A stretch of 61,269 bases of DNA from positions 1-61,269 of the forward strand of contig CANCZH010000002.1 of NCBI GenBank assembly GCA_947382445.1, given 5' to 3'. A program made the translations under genes and the position numbers. Positions 34,820 through 45,110 of the stretch are shown here, one piece after another; within the stretch, counting starts at the first letter, position 1, and the number at the start of each line of letters is the position of its first letter. This stretch comes from an uncultured Clostridium sp. (GTDB taxonomy: Bacteria > Bacillota_A > Clostridia > TANB77 > CAG-508). The notes beneath the pieces were generated by a model. That model searched no databases. It saw only the letters and a list, made by a program, of their open reading frames with translations, and was not told the DNA's origin.

Positions 34820-35386
34820 ATGGAAAAAATAGAAAATATGAAAAAAACTAATTGTTTGGCTAAAGCATTGTCAAACAAAAAGGTTAAATATATTGTTGGA
34901 ACAGTATTATTAAGTGCTATGGGAGTTGCACTACCAAGAGGATTTCACCTTTTAGCTGGTAGTTCAGCAGGTGCTACTTTCTTACCAATGCATATTTGTG
35001 TGTTAATTGCTGCTTTAACTTTTGGAATTATTAGTAGTACTATTGTTGCAGGAAGTTCTGTTGTATTTAGTTTTCTTTTAACAGGAATGCCAAGTTTAGC
35101 TAGACTTCCATATATGCTAATTGAGCTTGTTATTTATGCAATATTATTAAGTGTTTTAAATAAAAAATTTAATTCATATATATCATTAATTGTTACTATT
35201 GTGTTGGGAAGAATTTTATATGCAGGTGTATTATTTGCAGCTATTAATATATTAGGGTTTTCTACTTATGGAATTTCAGTTATGCAAAGCATAAGGCTTG
35301 GAATGCCTGGAATAATTCTTCAATTATTATTTGTTCCAGTTATTGCTAAACTAGCTAAAAAAGGATTGAATTTGAAAAATGACTAA
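34820..35386 (+). CDS. ECF transporter S component-like membrane protein
   Basis: 188 residues, about six membrane helices. LPRGFHLLAGSSAGATFLPMH fits the N-terminal pattern of ECF S components, which bind vitamins or cofactors and join shared energy-coupling subunits encoded elsewhere. Substrate unknown. In the MerR operon; overlaps the next gene by eight bases. Confidence 0.7.
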   Translation: MEKIENMKKTNCLAKALSNKKVKYIVGTVLLSAMGVALPRGFHLLAGSSAGATFLPMHICVLIAALTFGIISSTIVAGSSVVFSFLLTGMPSLARLPYMLIELVIYAILLSVLNKKFNSYISLIVTIVLGRILYAGVLFAAINILGFSTYGISVMQSIRLGMPGIILQLLFVPVIAKLAKKGLNLKND

Positions 35387-35786
35387 TTTAGAAATTGTAA
35401 AAGAGAAGTTATATGAAAATAATGCAAGTTTAGTTGTTTTATATTCAAATGGAGAGTGCAAAGAATACTATCAAAACAGAATTAATGATATAAAAGAAAT
35501 ACTAAAAGAAAATAATAATGCTTTAAGTGGTGCTATTATAGCAGATAAAGTTATAGGAAAAGTTGCAGGTTCTATTTTGACTGTAGCTGGAGTTAAAGAA
35601 ATTTATGCAGATGTAATGAGTAAATATGCTATTCCTGTATTAGAAGCCAATAATATAAAATATGAGTATAAAAATTTAACAGAGTATGTTATAAATAATA
35701 CTAAAACTGGAATGTGTCCTATGGAAAATAAGTATAAGGATGAAAGTGATATTAATAAAATTTATAATGAAATATTAAATATTTAA
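35379..35786 (+). CDS. DUF1893 domain protein
   Basis: 135 residues, soluble. Recognisable core: LVVLYSNGECKEYYQ, SGAIIADKVIGKVAG and the conserved NNTKTGMCPME near the C-terminus. DUF1893 proteins often accompany ferredoxin-type oxidoreductases in anaerobes; function unknown. Last gene of the MerR operon. Confidence 0.8.
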   Translation: MTNLEIVKEKLYENNASLVVLYSNGECKEYYQNRINDIKEILKENNNALSGAIIADKVIGKVAGSILTVAGVKEIYADVMSKYAIPVLEANNIKYEYKNLTEYVINNTKTGMCPMENKYKDESDINKIYNEILNI

Positions 35787-35925
35787 AATTATAAAATTTT
35801 ATAATAAATAGAATAGTTTTGAAAAAAATGTAAATAAGATAGTATAATTTGAATAGAATAGAGAGAAGAATATTCTTCTTTATTAATAAGTTTTATTAGT
35901 GTTGTTCACAAAGGAGCAAAGGAAA

Positions 35926-35956
35926 AGACTAGAGCCGCGAACTCTAGTCTTTTTTA
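35926..35956 (+). terminator. Terminator
   Basis: AGACTAGAG and CTCTAGTCT (8-9 base pairs, loop CCGCGAA) followed by TTTTTT. It lies 140 bases past the operon; the preceding stretch carries AAAGGAGCAAAGG without an open frame, so a small RNA ending here is possible. Confidence 0.75.
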
Positions 35957-36070
35957 TGTACTAATCGAATATACAAGGAAATATAGAAAGTTATTACACA
36001 TTTCTTCTCGACAATTATTTGCTTTTATATTATTATTAGTTATATAAATTATATTGAAAGGAACAATTAT

Positions 36071-36388
36071 ATGGCAACAACAAATGAGTATATAGAATAT
36101 GTATGTGAGCAAATAAGTGGTATTGGTGATATTAGATATAAGAAGATGTTTGGAGAATTTATGGTTTATGTTAATGATAAACCAGTTATTATAGTTTGTG
36201 ATAATACTGTATTTGTAAAAAAACTAGATTGTATAGAAGATATGATGAAAAATGCAGAAACAGGTTGCCCTTATAAAGGTGCAAAAGAACATTATGTGCT
36301 AGATATTGATAATGCTGATTTTTGTAAATCTGTTGTCTCTGAATTAGAAAAAGTAACACCTGTACCAAAGCAAAGAAAAAAGAAATAA
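36071..36388 (+). CDS. TfoX N-terminal domain protein
   Basis: 105 residues: EYIEYVCEQISGIGDIRYKK, then MFGEFMVYVNDKPV and GCPYKGAKEHYVLD, matching the TfoX_N fold. In Gram-positives the role of these short proteins is not known; it does not imply competence control. RBS AAAGGAAC. Confidence 0.8.
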   Translation: MATTNEYIEYVCEQISGIGDIRYKKMFGEFMVYVNDKPVIIVCDNTVFVKKLDCIEDMMKNAETGCPYKGAKEHYVLDIDNADFCKSVVSELEKVTPVPKQRKKK

Positions 36389-36441
36389 ATTATTAAAATT
36401 GGAGAATGTAAAAAGATATTTGTGGCAAATAGGAGGAAAAG

Positions 36442-37924
36442 ATGTCTTTAATAAGTGTAAATAATTTGAGTTTTAGGTATGATGGAAGTTTAGATAATGT
36501 GTTTGATAATGTTTCATTTAATATAGATACAGATTGGAAATTAGGATTAATTCGGAAGAAATGGCAAAGGAAAAACTACTTTTTTGAAGTTATTATTAGG
36601 AGAATATGAGTATAGTGGTATAATTTCAAAAAGCGTTGAGTTTGATTATTTTCCATTTGAAGTAAAAAATAAAGAGAAAATGGCAATAGAAATCGTTAAT
36701 GAAATTGCTCCACTAGTTGAAGATTGGGAGATTATTAAAGAGTTAAATTTGCTTAATACTGATAGTGAGATTCTCTATAGAAACTTTAATTTGTTAAGTG
36801 GCGGAGAGCAAGTAAAGATACTTTTAATTAGTTTGTTTTTAAAAGGAAACAATTTTTTGCTTATTGATGAGCCTACAAATCATTTGGATATTGAGACAAG
36901 AAAAAATTTGATAGAGTATTTAAAAAAGAAAAAAGGTTTTATAGTTGTTTCTCATGATAGAAAGTTTTTAGATGATGTTGTAGATCATATAATTTCTATT
37001 AATAATACAAATATTGATATTCAAAAAGGAAATTTTTCTTCATGGCAAGAAAATAAGGATAGGCAAGATAATTTCGAGTTAACACAAAATGAAAAATTAA
37101 AGAAAGATATAAATAGATTAGAAAATGCTGCAAAGAATACAGCTAATTGGTCCAATAAAATAGAGAGTTCAAAATATAATACTACTAACTCTGGTTCAAG
37201 TTTAGATAGAGGATATATAGGACATCAATCGGCTAAAATGATGAAAAAATCAAAAGTAATTGAAAATAGAATAAAAAATGCTATTGATGAGAAATCTAGT
37301 TTGCTTAATAATGTTGATAGAAATGATACTTTAAAAATAGTTCCATTAGATAGTAAGAAAAATCCTGTAATTATGGCAGATAATTTACAAGTGAAATATA
37401 ATGATAAAGCGATATTTAACCCAGTTTCATTTGAAATAAGAAATGGAGATAGAGTTGCAATTACTGGTAGAAATGGTATAGGTAAGTCAAGTATATTGAA
37501 ATTAATTCTTGGAGATAAGATACAATATAACGGAAATTTGAATGTTATAAATAATCTAAAAATATCTTATGTTTCTCAAAATACAGATGGATTAAGTGGA
37601 AGTTTAAAGAATTTTGCAAGAGAAAAGAATGTTGATGAGAGTATTTTTAAAGCAATGTTATCTAAAATGGGAATTTCTAATTCAGAGTTTAATAAAAATA
37701 TTGAAGAAATGAGTGAAGGGCAAAAGAAAAAAGTTTTAATTGCTAAGAGTATTTCTGAATCTGCTAATATCTATGTTTGGGATGAACCACTTAATTATAT
37801 AGATATTTTGACTAGAATACAGATAGAGGAAGCTATATTGAAATATATGCCTACTATTATTTTTGTGGAGCATGATGAAACTTTTGTAGAAAATGTAGCA
37901 ACAAAGGTAATACAACTATATTAA
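36442..37924 (+). CDS. ABC-F protein (Lsa/Vga-like), needs +1 frameshift at CGG (36553)
   Basis: Start ATG 36442 with AGGAGG. Codon 38 is CGG; read in frame it stops 10 codons later, inside Walker A. Skipping C 36553 gives LIGRNGKGKTTFLKLLLG, which aligns residue for residue with the second ATP site of the same protein (ITGRNGIGKSSILKLILG), and a 493-residue two-ATPase protein. Other marks: LSGGEQVKI, LLIDEPTNHLDI, inter-domain helical linker, second-site MSEGQKKKV and WDEPLNYID. Lsa/Vga-type ABC-F proteins displace ribosome-targeting antibiotics; the degenerate second signature and switch motifs are usual for them. Soluble, no membrane domain. Confidence 0.85.
36553..36556 (+). other. CGGA +1 frameshift site (site 2), ABC-F codon 38
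   Basis: Preceding codon ATT. CGGA read as GGA gives the first Gly of the Walker A motif. Confidence 0.85.
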
Positions 37925-38129
37925 GTGATAATGTTAATATAGACATTGTAAAAGAGTTAATTAAACAAAGTTGCAACTTAACTAAGTATTGTAAACTTTG
38001 GTATGTGCAACTAAAAAATGCATAAAAGCAACTAAAAGTTGGTTGAAATTATATAAGTAGTAAGATAGAATTTTACTGGCAAAAGAATAATACCTATATT
38101 TTTATCATATATTATAATGGTGATTTAGA

Positions 38130-38933
38130 ATGAAGGTATTTTTATTTACTAAAAGAACATTATTAATTATTGGTATTATTTTAATAATTCTTACTACTTG
38201 TTTTTTATTTATGGCTATTAAATCAAATGAAGCTTTTGCTACAACTATTGAACTTTCATACAATAGTTGTGTTTCTAATGAGTTTAAAGAGAAGATTAGT
38301 AAGCTTACGAAGGGAGAAGAAAAAACAGCATATTTGACTTTTGATGATGGACCTAATAAAATCGTTACACCAAAAGTTTTGAATATTTTGAAAGAAGAAG
38401 ATATAAAAGCAACTTTTTTTGTCATTGGAAAAAATGTTGCACAATATCCAGAAATAGTAAAAAGAGCATATGAGGAAGGTCATTTTATTGCAAATCACGG
38501 GTATGATCATAATAATGCAAATTTATATAAAAGTAATGAAAGTTTTATTAATGAAGTTAAGAAAACAGATAATGAAATTGGGAAAGCAATTGGTATAGAA
38601 AATTACTGTTCACATGTTTTTAGATTTCCAAATGGATTTATGGCACCAAATAATAAATTAAAAAAGGCAGAAGCGGCTAAAATCCTTTCAGAAATGGATT
38701 ATACTTATATTGATTGGAATTGTTTGAATAATGATTCTGTAAAAAAATATAGTAAATCACAACTTTTAAATAATTTGAAAAAATCTTCTAAAAATAAAAA
38801 TACATTAGTTGTTTTAATGCATGATACTAAAGATGTAAGTGATAGCTCAACTGTACTTAAAGATTCAATAGAATATTTAAAAGAGCAAGGATATAAATTT
38901 AAAAATTTTTATGAATTAATTGATGATGAATAA
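38130..38933 (+). CDS. Polysaccharide deacetylase (peptidoglycan deacetylase-like)
   Basis: 267 residues: membrane anchor (~8-30), then NodB domain (~68-260) with TFDDGPNKIV (motif 1, base Asp and metal Asp), HGYDHNNA (motif 2, metal His), RFPNGFM (motif 3), and VLMHDTKD (motif 5). Similar to PdaA-like enzymes removing N-acetyl groups from muramic acid or glucosamine; could serve spore cortex or vegetative wall. Position outside the membrane. Confidence 0.8.
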   Translation: MKVFLFTKRTLLIIGIILIILTTCFLFMAIKSNEAFATTIELSYNSCVSNEFKEKISKLTKGEEKTAYLTFDDGPNKIVTPKVLNILKEEDIKATFFVIGKNVAQYPEIVKRAYEEGHFIANHGYDHNNANLYKSNESFINEVKKTDNEIGKAIGIENYCSHVFRFPNGFMAPNNKLKKAEAAKILSEMDYTYIDWNCLNNDSVKKYSKSQLLNNLKKSSKNKNTLVVLMHDTKDVSDSSTVLKDSIEYLKEQGYKFKNFYELIDDE

Positions 38934-39022
38934 TATACAATTTATATAATTTTGTATCTATTTATTTTTAAATATTGTTAAAATTGTTATAAAATATTAT
39001 AATACCAAAAGAAGTGAGAAAT

Positions 39023-40846
39023 ATGAAAAAAATTAAAGAAATTAATTGGATGATATCAAAGAATGTGGGGACTTTATTAGGTTTTGAAGGAATTTTTAAG
39101 ATTCTTACCTTTTTAATATTTATTCCATTATTTTTAGATGTGTTTAACTTAATAATGAAAATAACTGGATACAATTATTTAACTATTGAAAATATATTTT
39201 CTTTTATATTAAACCCGCTTACATTAGGAATGTTACTTATTTTGGTTTTATTTATGCTAGTATATACTATGTTTGAGATTACTACTCTTATAATTATTTT
39301 AGACCAATCATACTTTAATAAGAAGATTAAAATAATAGATGCAATACGTATTTCTATTAGAAAATGTAAAAGATTATTCAGTTTTAAGAATATTTCAATT
39401 GCTTTTATGACATTATTTTTAATGCCTTTTTTGCATTTAGGAATTACATCTAGTTTTATTAAGAAAATTAATATTCCTGAATTTATTTCAGATTTTATTG
39501 TACAAGATACAACCTTATTGATAGTGTTTATCGTAATAATAGCTTTTCTAATAAGTTTGTTTTTGAAATGGATATATTCGTTACATTATTTTGTTTTAGA
39601 AGATGTAGACTTTAAAGAAGCAAGAAAAAGAAGCAAAAATCTTGGTAAAAAACATAGGATAAAAGACTTATTTTCAATGGTATTACTTCAAGTTGCAAAT
39701 GGACTTATATATACATTATTTGTAGTTATTGGTGTAGTACTAATAATTGCATTAGAACATGTGTTTAGTGAAAAAATTATTTTTAAAAGCATTACAGCAA
39801 CAGTTATTTGGGGGTTTATTATTGTATCATTTTTAGTTATTACAATTTTATCTACTCCACTTAGTTATGCTGTTGTAAGTAGATTATATTACTTACATAA
39901 AAAAGAAAAAAATGAAGAAATAAAATCAATAGAGATACATACTAATGAAAAAAATACAAAAAATAATAATAATTTAAGAAAGATAATTTATGGACTTAGT
40001 TTAATTTCTATTATAGGTGGTTCTATATTTTCATATGGTGTATATACTGGAAAATATAATTTAAATATTGAATATACAAGAACTCTTGAAGTAACAGCAC
40101 ATAGAGGTGCATCACTTGAATATCCTGAAAATACTATGAGTGCATTTGAAGGAGCTAAAAAACTTGGTGCAGATTGGATAGAACTTGATGTACAACAAAC
40201 CAAAGATGGAAAATTAATTGTAATACATGACACAAATTTTAAAAGAACAACTGGTGTAGATAAAAACACATGGGAACTTACATATGATGAGATAAAAGAA
40301 CTTGATGCAGGAAGTTTTTTTGATACTAAATATAAAGATGAAAAAATACCTTTACTTGAAGATGTAATTGAATTTGCTAAGATGAATGGTATTAGGCTAA
40401 ATATCGAGTTAAAGCCAACTGGATATGAATATGATTTTGAGAAAAGTGTTATTGATATAATTAAAAAATCTAATTTTCAAGATAGATGTGTTGTAACATC
40501 ACAAATTTATAAAGTTTTAGAAAATGTTAAAAAACATGATACAAATATAAAAACAGTTTATGTTATGAGTTTAGCATATGGAAACATTATATCTTTGGAA
40601 GCTGCTGATTATTTTAGTATTGAAGCAACAAGTATAACAGAAGATTTAGTAAGTAGTGTGCATAAGGCAGGAAAACAAATATATGGTTGGACAGTTAATA
40701 CAGAAGAAAACATTAACAAAATGATTGATTTAAAAGTTGATAATATAATAACAGATAATATTGAATTTGCAAAAAATATTATATATGCTAGTAAAACGAG
40801 TAATATATTAAATGAGTATATAAAAATTGTTGAAGATATTTTCTAA
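39023..40846 (+). CDS. Glycerophosphodiester phosphodiesterase with membrane domain
   Basis: 607 residues from ATG 39023. First ~350 residues: the GDPD membrane domain with about eight helices. From ~355: TAHRGASLEYPENTMSAFEG (active-site HRG and E-N-T), WIELDVQQTKDGKLIVIHD, and LNIELKP, the TIM-barrel GDPD metal and catalytic residues. Hydrolyses glycerophosphodiesters or polyglycerol phosphate chains at the membrane, consistent with lipoteichoic acid turnover. Confidence 0.85.
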   Translation: MKKIKEINWMISKNVGTLLGFEGIFKILTFLIFIPLFLDVFNLIMKITGYNYLTIENIFSFILNPLTLGMLLILVLFMLVYTMFEITTLIIILDQSYFNKKIKIIDAIRISIRKCKRLFSFKNISIAFMTLFLMPFLHLGITSSFIKKINIPEFISDFIVQDTTLLIVFIVIIAFLISLFLKWIYSLHYFVLEDVDFKEARKRSKNLGKKHRIKDLFSMVLLQVANGLIYTLFVVIGVVLIIALEHVFSEKIIFKSITATVIWGFIIVSFLVITILSTPLSYAVVSRLYYLHKKEKNEEIKSIEIHTNEKNTKNNNNLRKIIYGLSLISIIGGSIFSYGVYTGKYNLNIEYTRTLEVTAHRGASLEYPENTMSAFEGAKKLGADWIELDVQQTKDGKLIVIHDTNFKRTTGVDKNTWELTYDEIKELDAGSFFDTKYKDEKIPLLEDVIEFAKMNGIRLNIELKPTGYEYDFEKSVIDIIKKSNFQDRCVVTSQIYKVLENVKKHDTNIKTVYVMSLAYGNIISLEAADYFSIEATSITEDLVSSVHKAGKQIYGWTVNTEENINKMIDLKVDNIITDNIEFAKNIIYASKTSNILNEYIKIVEDIF

Positions 40847-40943
40847 TAATATTACAAAAATGTAAGTTAAAATAGAAAGAAATCAATATGAAAAAATAAT
40901 TCTAAATATTATAATAAAAGAAAAAAGATGGAGTAATAGAATA

Positions 40944-41588
40944 ATGGAGAAAAAGAGTATACTAAAAGAGTTAATTGTATTATTTTGGGTATTTATAATA
41001 GGAAGTATATTAGGTTATATCTATGAAATGATATTAGTTTTACTTCAAAAAGGTTACTTTGAATCTAGACAAGGTTTAATATATGGTCCTTTTATACCTG
41101 TATATGGTATAGGTGGAATAGTTTATTATATAATATTAAATAATGTGAAAACCAAAAACAAAGCAAAAATATTTTTAATTACTGCTGTATTAGGCGGTAC
41201 AACAGAATATTTGTGTTCATTTGTTCAAGAAAAGGTTTTTGGAACAATATCCTGGGATTATTCATACCTTACATTTAATTTAAATGGTAGGACGAGTTTA
41301 TTACATTGCACTTATTGGGGGATAGCTGGAATTTTATATAGCTTATATATTTCTCCTAAAATAGAAAAATTAAAAGAAAACATTAATAAAAATAGCTTAA
41401 GAATTATAACAATAGTTCTTACAATTTTTATGATTTGGGATATATCTATTTCGTGTTTAGCAGCTGGTAGACAATACAATAGAAAAAATAATATAGAGCC
41501 TAAAAATAAACTAGACGTATATTTGGATGAACATTATCCAGATGAAGTTATAGATAAGGTTTATGCTAATAAGAAAGATGTCTTTTAA
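40944..41588 (+). CDS. Putative ABC-transporter type IV (CmpB-like) membrane protein
   Basis: 214 residues, five to six membrane helices. GYIYEMILVLL, FESRQGLIYGPFIPVYG and ISWDYSYLTFNLNGR are the conserved blocks of this Pfam family, whose function is unknown. Terminator follows. Confidence 0.8.
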   Translation: MEKKSILKELIVLFWVFIIGSILGYIYEMILVLLQKGYFESRQGLIYGPFIPVYGIGGIVYYIILNNVKTKNKAKIFLITAVLGGTTEYLCSFVQEKVFGTISWDYSYLTFNLNGRTSLLHCTYWGIAGILYSLYISPKIEKLKENINKNSLRIITIVLTIFMIWDISISCLAAGRQYNRKNNIEPKNKLDVYLDEHYPDEVIDKVYANKKDVF

Positions 41589-41631
41589 AAAAGAAGCGGT
41601 TAGAATAATATTTCTTTCCGCTTCTTTTTAT
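41589..41631 (+). terminator. Terminator
   Basis: AAGAAGCGG (41591-41599) pairs with CCGCTTCTT (41618-41626), followed by TTTA. Confidence 0.8.
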
Positions 41632-41657
41632 TTAATTTCAAAAAAATTTAATTTTTT

Positions 41658-41689
41658 TTGAAACATATTAGGAATAAATAAGGTCTAAT
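41658..41689 (+). promoter_or_regulatory. Candidate ECF-type promoter (TTGAAAC-N19-TCTAAT)
   Basis: TTGAAAC (41658-41664) and TCTAAT (41684-41689), spacing 19, the same as upstream of the sigma gene at 13561. Leaves a ~85-base leader before ATG 41780. Confidence 0.4.
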
Positions 41690-41779
41690 AGATATAAACG
41701 TTTATAATAATTATAAATAAGTTATGGTTATAGGTAATCCGAATTTAAAACCTAAATAGTCTATAATAAGGAAAACAAA

Positions 41780-42299
41780 ATGAAAATAATAGATTTAGTG
41801 AATAAAGCTAAAAATGGAGATAATGAAGCATTTAATCGGACTAATATTAGAATATCAAGAAACATTATATAGAATAGCAAAATCTAGATTAGCATGTGAA
41901 GATGATATATGTGATGTTGTGCAAAACACACTTATATCAGCATATAAATCATTAAATACATTAAAAAATGAAAAATATTTTAAAACATGGCTTATTAAAA
42001 TTTTGATTAATAAGTGTAATAATTTTTATTCTGAATTAAAAAAAGATAATATTTCTTTTGATATATTAGAAGAACATACATTGCTAAATAAAGAAGATTT
42101 TACAAATAATTTTAGTATTGAATATTTAATAAATTCTTTAAGTAAAGATGAACAAACGATTTTAAATCTTTATTATGTAGAAGGATATAGTGAAAGAGAA
42201 ATTTCAAGAATTTTAGACTTAAATTATGCAACAATTAGAACAAAAATAAGAAGAGCAAAAGAGAAAATTGCTCTGAAATTAGCTGATGAGGAGGTTTGA
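41780..42299 (+). CDS. ECF sigma factor (pair 2), needs +1 frameshift at CGG (41837)
   Basis: Start ATG 41780 (AAGGAAAAC upstream). Codon 20 is CGG; skipping C 41837 gives AKNGDNEAFNGLILEYQETL, which aligns without gaps to the paralogue at 13561 (ARNGDSIAYTEIVRIFEKDL). The repaired protein is 172 residues, the same length as the paralogues (175 and 172). Region 2: DVVQNTLISAYKSL, FKTWLIKILINKC; region 4 HTH: SEREISRILDLNYATIRTKI. Followed three bases later by its DUF4179 partner, which carries the same kind of site. Confidence 0.85.
41837..41840 (+). other. CGGA +1 frameshift site (site 3), sigma factor codon 20
   Basis: Preceding codon AAT. CGGA read as GGA (Gly). Supported by gap-free alignment to two intact paralogues in this window. 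Confidence 0.85.
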
Positions 42300-42302
42300 A
42301 TT

Positions 42303-44496
42303 ATGGATAAATTAGATAAGAAAATTAAAAATACTTTAAGCAAACAACAAACATCTGATAAGTATAAAAAAATGATTGAAGACACGATAGAAATAATTGA
42401 AAAGGATGGGGAAATATTAGATATGAAACAAAATAAAAAAAGTAAATTTTTAAAATTTATTCAAGCAACTGCTGCTACAATAGTAATTGGAATATTAGGA
42501 ATAACTACTTATGCAGCAGTAAATCGGAAAATTAAATATTAATATTGGAAAGACTGGTTATAAGAAAATTGATGAAAATTATAATGAAGTAGCAACAGAA
42601 ATAAATAAGTCTTTTGAAAATGATTATTTTATTCTTACTTTAGAATCTATGGCAGCAGACCAAGCATATTTAATTTATGAATATAATTTGAAAATAAAAG
42701 ATATGGGAATGAGAGAAGTTGGTGAAGTAGGTTATAATAATTTTGATGAGTATGAGATATATTTAGATAGTGAACTTGTAGTTAATGATAAAAAAGAAGA
42801 AACTTCTACAAATAGTAAAATTGAGAAGATTTCTGAAAATGAATTTAGATATATAGAAATTATTAGTATAGCAAACATCAAGGAAAATGAGTTAAAAGTT
42901 GAACATAAATTAAATTGGCTAAGTGTTTCCGGAAGTGAGTCAAATAAATTTAATATTAATATAGAACAAAATATTATTTGTGATATTAATCTTAATAATA
43001 AGGAAAAGAAAATACTATCTGAAACAAAATTATCTAATGGTTCAACTTTATATATAGAAGAAGTTAAAAATTCAAAATTTGAAAACTATGTATTAGCTAG
43101 AATAGTAACCAAACCTATAATAGTTAAAGATATAAATAGCAATACTAATGAATTTATGATAGAAGATCCACAATTTGCTATTTGTGATCAAAATGATAAA
43201 ACTATTAATCATACATATGTTAGATTAGAAGAATTTTATGAAAAAGTTCTAGATAATGGAAGTATAGAAAAATGTGACTTAGATTCTTTAGAAGATACAG
43301 ACTTAGTAAGAATGCAACAAGTGCAATTAATAAGATTAGGATTTGAAGATGAAGAAAAGCCAGAAAAATTAAAAGTTTTACCTTTAAATAGAAAATTATA
43401 TAATGATAGAAATGATAGTGAAGAAAAATTCTATAAAAATGAAGATTGGTATCAAGTAAAAGATGGAAAAATTAATATTACAGAAGATAGTAAAATTGGT
43501 GGAAGTGTAACTATTACAAGACTAGAGCAAACAAATGATAAAATTATTTTTTATTATGAGAAAAGTGAGTATGTACCAGCATATATAGATTTTGCTTTAA
43601 GGGTAAAATCTAATCAAATGAATTATATGTATCCAAAAAATGAAGAATTAAAAAATATTGAGGGTGATGAAAACAAAATAATATATTCAAAAGAAACTTT
43701 TGGACATAGTGGAGCACCTTTACTTAATTATGATAGATTTGATAATTTAGATGAATTAGAATTTGCAATGTTCTATAATGTAAAATTTGATGTTTTATCA
43801 GATGCTTTAGAATTTAAGTGGAGTAAAGATGAAAATACAGATGTAGCTACTATAAAAAACATAAGATTTGAAAAAATTATATATGATATAAATGATAAAT
43901 TAATTAGTAACAGAGATTTTGAGGGATTTATAACTTCAGTTAGTGAAGAGTATATAAAATTTAATTCAACATTTTATGAAAAGGAATTAGTTATTTCTAA
44001 TCCCAAAAATTATGAATATTTTAACAGTAGAACAAATGAAGATTTAGATTTTTCAGATATAAAAACTGGAGATTATTTTAGTACTAGAATTAAAAAGTAT
44101 GATTCTAATATGAAGTTTGCTATTTTAAGAAATGTAAAAGAAAAAGAACTTAGAACTGAATTATTGAAACAAATGCAAAATTCAATTAAACCTGAAGTAT
44201 ATTCTAAAATTGAAAATATTAAAGTTATAGATGATAATAAAGCAATAGTTAAATTTGAAGTTTTTGATAAACAATTAGGTTATTTTTATGAAGTTTATAA
44301 AGATGATTTAAATAATTGTGAGAAATTTAAAATTGAAGCTATCATAAATGAAAATACTAAAATTATATATAATGATAATGAAATTAAAATTAATGATTTA
44401 GGTAATATAAAAAATATAGATTGGGGAATAACTAAATTAGATAGGAATACATTAGAAGATGAAAATCCAATTGTTACTGAAATTTATTTACATTAA
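42303..44496 (+). CDS. DUF4179 probable anti-sigma factor (pair 2), needs +1 frameshift at CGG (42525)
   Basis: Start ATG 42303 (GAGGAGG). Codon 75 is CGG; unshifted translation stops five codons later. Skipping C 42525 gives YAAVNGKLNINIGKTGYKK and runs on for 730 residues. N-terminal ~50 residues cytosolic, membrane helix FIQATAATIVIGILGITTYA, then the exterior DUF4179 domain, including LESMAADQAYLIYEY, matching LESTVCDEGFSILEF in the pair 3 protein. The site lies just after the membrane helix, so a ribosome that fails to shift would make only the sigma-facing domain and anchor. Confidence 0.8.
42525..42528 (+). other. CGGA +1 frameshift site (site 4), DUF4179 codon 75
   Basis: Preceding codon AAT. 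CGGA read as GGA. Same AAT-CGG-A context as site 3 in the same operon. Confidence 0.8.
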
Positions 44497-44504
44497 TATA
44501 ACTT

Positions 44505-44544
44505 AAAAAGTATGTACAATATTAATTTTTGTACATACTTTTTT
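44505..44544 (+). terminator. Terminator after pair 2
   Basis: AAAAAGTATGTACAA (44505-44519) pairs with TTGTACATACTTTTT (44529-44543). Confidence 0.9.
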
Positions 44545-44760
44545 GATTATTTAAAGTTTCTAATGATATTATTTTTAATATTTTGGATATTTCTTCAGGA
44601 GATTCTTTATAACCATTTACTGCCCAATAATAATAAACTTTATATATACCGCTTTGGTGATTTCACAGATTGATATATTATTAAATTCTTTTTTTTCCAT
44701 TGATTTTAATAATGCTTCTGTAATACTATCTACAACTTTTACATCACTTGGATTATCTTT
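44545..44760 (-). pseudogene. TetR regulator remnant
   Basis: Minus strand reads SITEALLKSMEKKEFNNISI then CEITKA, the N-terminal helix and start of a TetR HTH; after a break the other frame reads YYYWAVNGYKESPEEISKIL, typical of a TetR C-terminal end. The recognition helix and most of the ligand domain are missing: an internal deletion with frame change. The GCGG at the junction is not in frame and is not a CGGN site. Confidence 0.55.
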
Positions 44761-45025
44761 TAATAATTTGCTTACTAAAAAAGGAAGAACAATTTTGACT
44801 GCATTTGCTGGTTCTATTGGAATTATAGGAATTGCATCATTAATTTGTGTTCCAGTAAATTTAATTGTATCTAATTTAGCTCAAATTGAAAATATTGCTA
44901 AAATGCCATTAGGAGGTGCAATATTCTTAATAATATTAAGTGTAATTTTAAATGTGGTAGCTGGACATATACCATCTAAAATGGCAAGTAAAAAAGATCC
45001 AGTTATTGCTCTAAGATCAGAATAA
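44747..45025 (+). pseudogene. FtsX-like ABC permease remnant
   Basis: LSFNNLLTKKGRTILTAFAG matches the start of an FtsX/MacB-type permease, and HIPSKMASKKDPVIALRSE matches its C-terminus; the several hundred residues between are missing. No start codon or RBS fits the homologous part. Together with the TetR remnant it marks a lost regulator-transporter module. No intact gene lies in 44497-45175. Confidence 0.6.
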
Positions 45026-45039
45026 TAAATTTATTAATG

Positions 45040-45067
45040 AAGGTATGAATTTTCATACCTTTTTTTT
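45040..45067 (+). terminator. Terminator
   Basis: AAGGTATGA (45040-45048) pairs with TCATACCTT (45053-45061), followed by TTTTTT. Confidence 0.85.
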
Positions 45068-45110
45068 ATAGGTAGTTTTAATTGTATACTTTCTATTATA
45101 TACTAAAAAA

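Noticed and set aside
35880..35956. A riboswitch or T-box upstream of the TfoX-like gene
   Set aside because: Only a single terminator hairpin is evident; no conserved aptamer or T-box sequence was seen.
44652..44656. GCGG on the minus strand in the TetR remnant as a CGGN site
   Set aside because: CGG is not in the frame of the N-terminal part, and skipping its C does not join the two parts; a deletion explains the break.
44654..45025. Intact 123-codon membrane protein
   Set aside because: Its first 31 codons are non-coding-like and overlap the TetR remnant, and the rest is the two ends of an FtsX-like permease joined together.
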